Assembly: GCA_964499485.1 (NCBI GenBank)
Contig: CAZCLF010000056.1
Coordinates: forward strand, 1-7,142
Length of the DNA: 7,142 nt
Source of the DNA: Ga0074130 sp964499485
GTDB lineage: Bacteria > Pseudomonadota > Gammaproteobacteria > Burkholderiales > Rhodocyclaceae
Direction: 5' to 3'
The notes under the pieces were generated by a model. The model saw only the letters and a list, made by a program, of their open reading frames with translations, made no database searches and had not been told where the DNA came from. This document shows positions 6,263-7,142 of this stretch, in pieces. Position numbers and translations under genes: made by a program. Position 1 is the first letter of the stretch. Every line of letters begins with the position of its first letter.

Positions 6263-6315
6263 CCCCACCGATAACAGCCGGTCGCCCGCCTCTGCCAAGG
6301 CTAGCCTCCAAAGCA

Positions 6316-6347
6316 AAACACCCCGCCAAGGCGGGGTGTTTCTTTTT
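6316..6347. terminator. Bidirectional intrinsic terminator downstream of groL
   Basis: Arms 6316-6327 (aaacaccccgcc) and 6330-6341 form a perfect 12-base-pair stem with a 2-base loop. On the minus strand it is followed by TGCTTTGG after the T's of the stem, and on the plus strand by ctttttg. It is about 100 bases after the groL stop and separates the chaperonin transcript from the two-component genes. The plus-strand T run is the better one, so it may also stop transcripts coming from the other side. Confidence 0.85.
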
Positions 6348-6385
6348 GTGCATCCCTGACTGGGTGCACAGGGAAGGAGAGGGGT

Positions 6386-6411
6386 ACGGGGAGAACCTAG
6401 GTTCTCCCTGT
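6386..6411. repeat. Perfect 20-base palindrome after groL
   Basis: gggagaacct (6389-6398) and aggttctccc (6399-6408) are exact reverse complements with no spacer. Pairing extends to 6386-6411 with one G-U. As RNA it would form a hairpin only with a strained loop, so a dimeric protein-binding site or an RNA stabiliser is possible. It lies between the groL stop hairpin and the terminator. Confidence 0.5.
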
Positions 6412-6424
6412 TCCGAGCTATCCA

Positions 6425-6451
6425 GATGTAAGCAGCAAAACTGCTTACATC
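6425..6451 (-). promoter_or_regulatory. Hairpin spanning the groL stop codon
   Basis: gatgtaagcag (6425-6435) and ctgcttacatc (6441-6451) form a perfect 11-base-pair stem with a 5-base loop. The groL stop TAA (6447-6445) lies within one arm, together with the last Met codon. It may protect the mRNA 3' end or affect termination; it lacks a following T tract. Confidence 0.5.
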
Positions 6452-7142
6452 ATCCCGCCCATGCCACCCATGCCACCCATGCCGCTCATATCAGGCATTG
6501 CAGGCTTCTCTTCCGGCAGTTCAGCGATCAGTGCATCGGTGGTCAGGATCAGACCGGCAACCGAAGCGGCGTTTTGCAGCGCCGAACGGGTCACCTTGGC
6601 AGGGTCCAGAACGCCCAGTTCAACCAGGTCGCCGTAGGTGCCGTTGGCAGCGTTGTAACCGTAGTTGCCCTTGCCTTCGAGGACCTTGTTCACCACGACC
6701 GATGGCTCATCGCCAGCGTTGGCAACAATCTGACGCAGCGGTTCTTCAACAGCGCGCAGAACGATCTTGATGCCAGCGTCTTGCTCAGGGTTGTCGCCCT
6801 TCAGATCCTTGATCGCAGCACGGGCACGCAACAGCGCCACGCCACCGCCAGGAACGATGCCTTCTTCAACAGCAGCGCGGGTAGCGTGCAGTGCATCTTC
6901 CACGCGAGCCTTCTTTTCCTTCATTTCGACTTCGGTGGCAGCGCCGACCTTGATCACTGCAACACCACCGGCCAGCTTGGCCACGCGCTCTTGCAGCTTT
7001 TCCTTGTCGTAGTCGCTGGTCGCGGTGTCGATCTGGGTGCGGATATTGGCAACACGGTCTTGGATTGCGGCTTCGGTGCCAGCACCATCGATTATGGTGG
7101 GGGTTTCCTTACCGATTTCCACGCGCTTAGCGTGACCGAGGT
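6445..7142 (-). CDS. groL: 60 kDa chaperonin GroEL, C-terminal part (5' end outside the window)
   Basis: The frame is open through the right edge; about 231 residues are visible, roughly the last 40% of the usual 545-550. It begins in LGHAKRVEIGKETPTIIDG, at the apical/intermediate region, and runs through the intermediate and equatorial domains to the Gly-Gly-Met repeat tail (SGMGGMGGMGGMM). GroEL with GroES forms the cytoplasmic folding chamber driven by ATP. Key segments are intact: KLAGGVAVIKVGAATEVEMKEKKARVEDALHATRAA, containing the ATP-hydrolysis aspartate (D398 in E. coli numbering) in VEDALHAT; the GGGVALL nucleotide loop; EPSVVVNKV; YGYNAANGTYGDL; and LDPAKVTRSALQNAASVAG with the nucleotide-binding aspartate (D495). 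A GTG near 7122 is an internal Val codon, not the start. The chaperonin's promoter and groES, usually just upstream, would lie beyond the window. Identification is essentially certain. Confidence 0.98.
   Translation of the reverse strand, partial: LGHAKRVEIGKETPTIIDGAGTEAAIQDRVANIRTQIDTATSDYDKEKLQERVAKLAGGVAVIKVGAATEVEMKEKKARVEDALHATRAAVEEGIVPGGGVALLRARAAIKDLKGDNPEQDAGIKIVLRAVEEPLRQIVANAGDEPSVVVNKVLEGKGNYGYNAANGTYGDLVELGVLDPAKVTRSALQNAASVAGLILTTDALIAELPEEKPAMPDMSGMGGMGGMGGMM

Noticed and set aside
6200..6310. Minus-strand similarity to signal recognition particle RNA (cagg-tcagg and ccttggcaga-like pieces)
   Set aside because: The essential GGAAGC/AGCA core loop is absent and the pieces are not in the right order.
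7120..7122. GTG as a start codon for a short GroEL
   Set aside because: The frame continues upstream with LGHAKR, matching full-length GroEL; it is an internal valine and the gene is cut by the window edge.
1..7142. CRISPR array, insertion sequence or transposase
   Set aside because: No regularly spaced repeats and no transposase-like or integrase-like protein in any frame.

Overview
The window looks like bacterial chromosome from a Proteobacterium, most likely a betaproteobacterium. The grounds are the TctD/TctE-type two-component pair, the MHS-type symporter with a long periplasmic insert, the Gly-Gly-Met-tailed GroEL and the proteobacterial tRNA-Phe. This is inferred from protein style only; genus cannot be fixed.

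Left part (1-1985), accessory in character and visibly GC-richer: two tightly spaced plus-strand genes of unknown function (the first cut by the window edge, the second with a zinc ribbon), then a small DUF2188 gene. About 260 bases without a gene follow, rich in inverted repeats, and then the terminator and 3' end of a minus-strand tRNA-Phe gene. The side facing the unknown genes is the tRNA 3' end, the usual target of site-specific integrases, so these genes may be the end of an integrated element. No integrase or second attachment site is visible here, so this remains an inference.

Right part (1986-7142), ordinary chromosomal genes, all on the minus strand. Read in their own direction they are: the C-terminal part of groL; a 397-base gap with an intrinsic terminator and several palindromes; an OmpR-family response regulator; an overlapping TctE-like sensor histidine kinase; an MHS-family metabolite:H+ symporter; and tRNA-Phe. 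The regulator, kinase and symporter form a plausible sense-and-import unit: an external carboxylate-like ligand would be sensed by the kinase's periplasmic domain, the phosphorylated regulator would bind DNA, and the symporter would be the likely target. The symporter has its own leader of about 130 bases with a palindrome next to a -10-like box.

No CRISPR array, insertion sequence, transposase, integrase or rRNA was seen. The most unusual material is the pair of unknown genes with DUF2188 beside the tRNA, the repeat cluster at 1701-1916, and the hairpins downstream of groL, including one that spans its stop codon.
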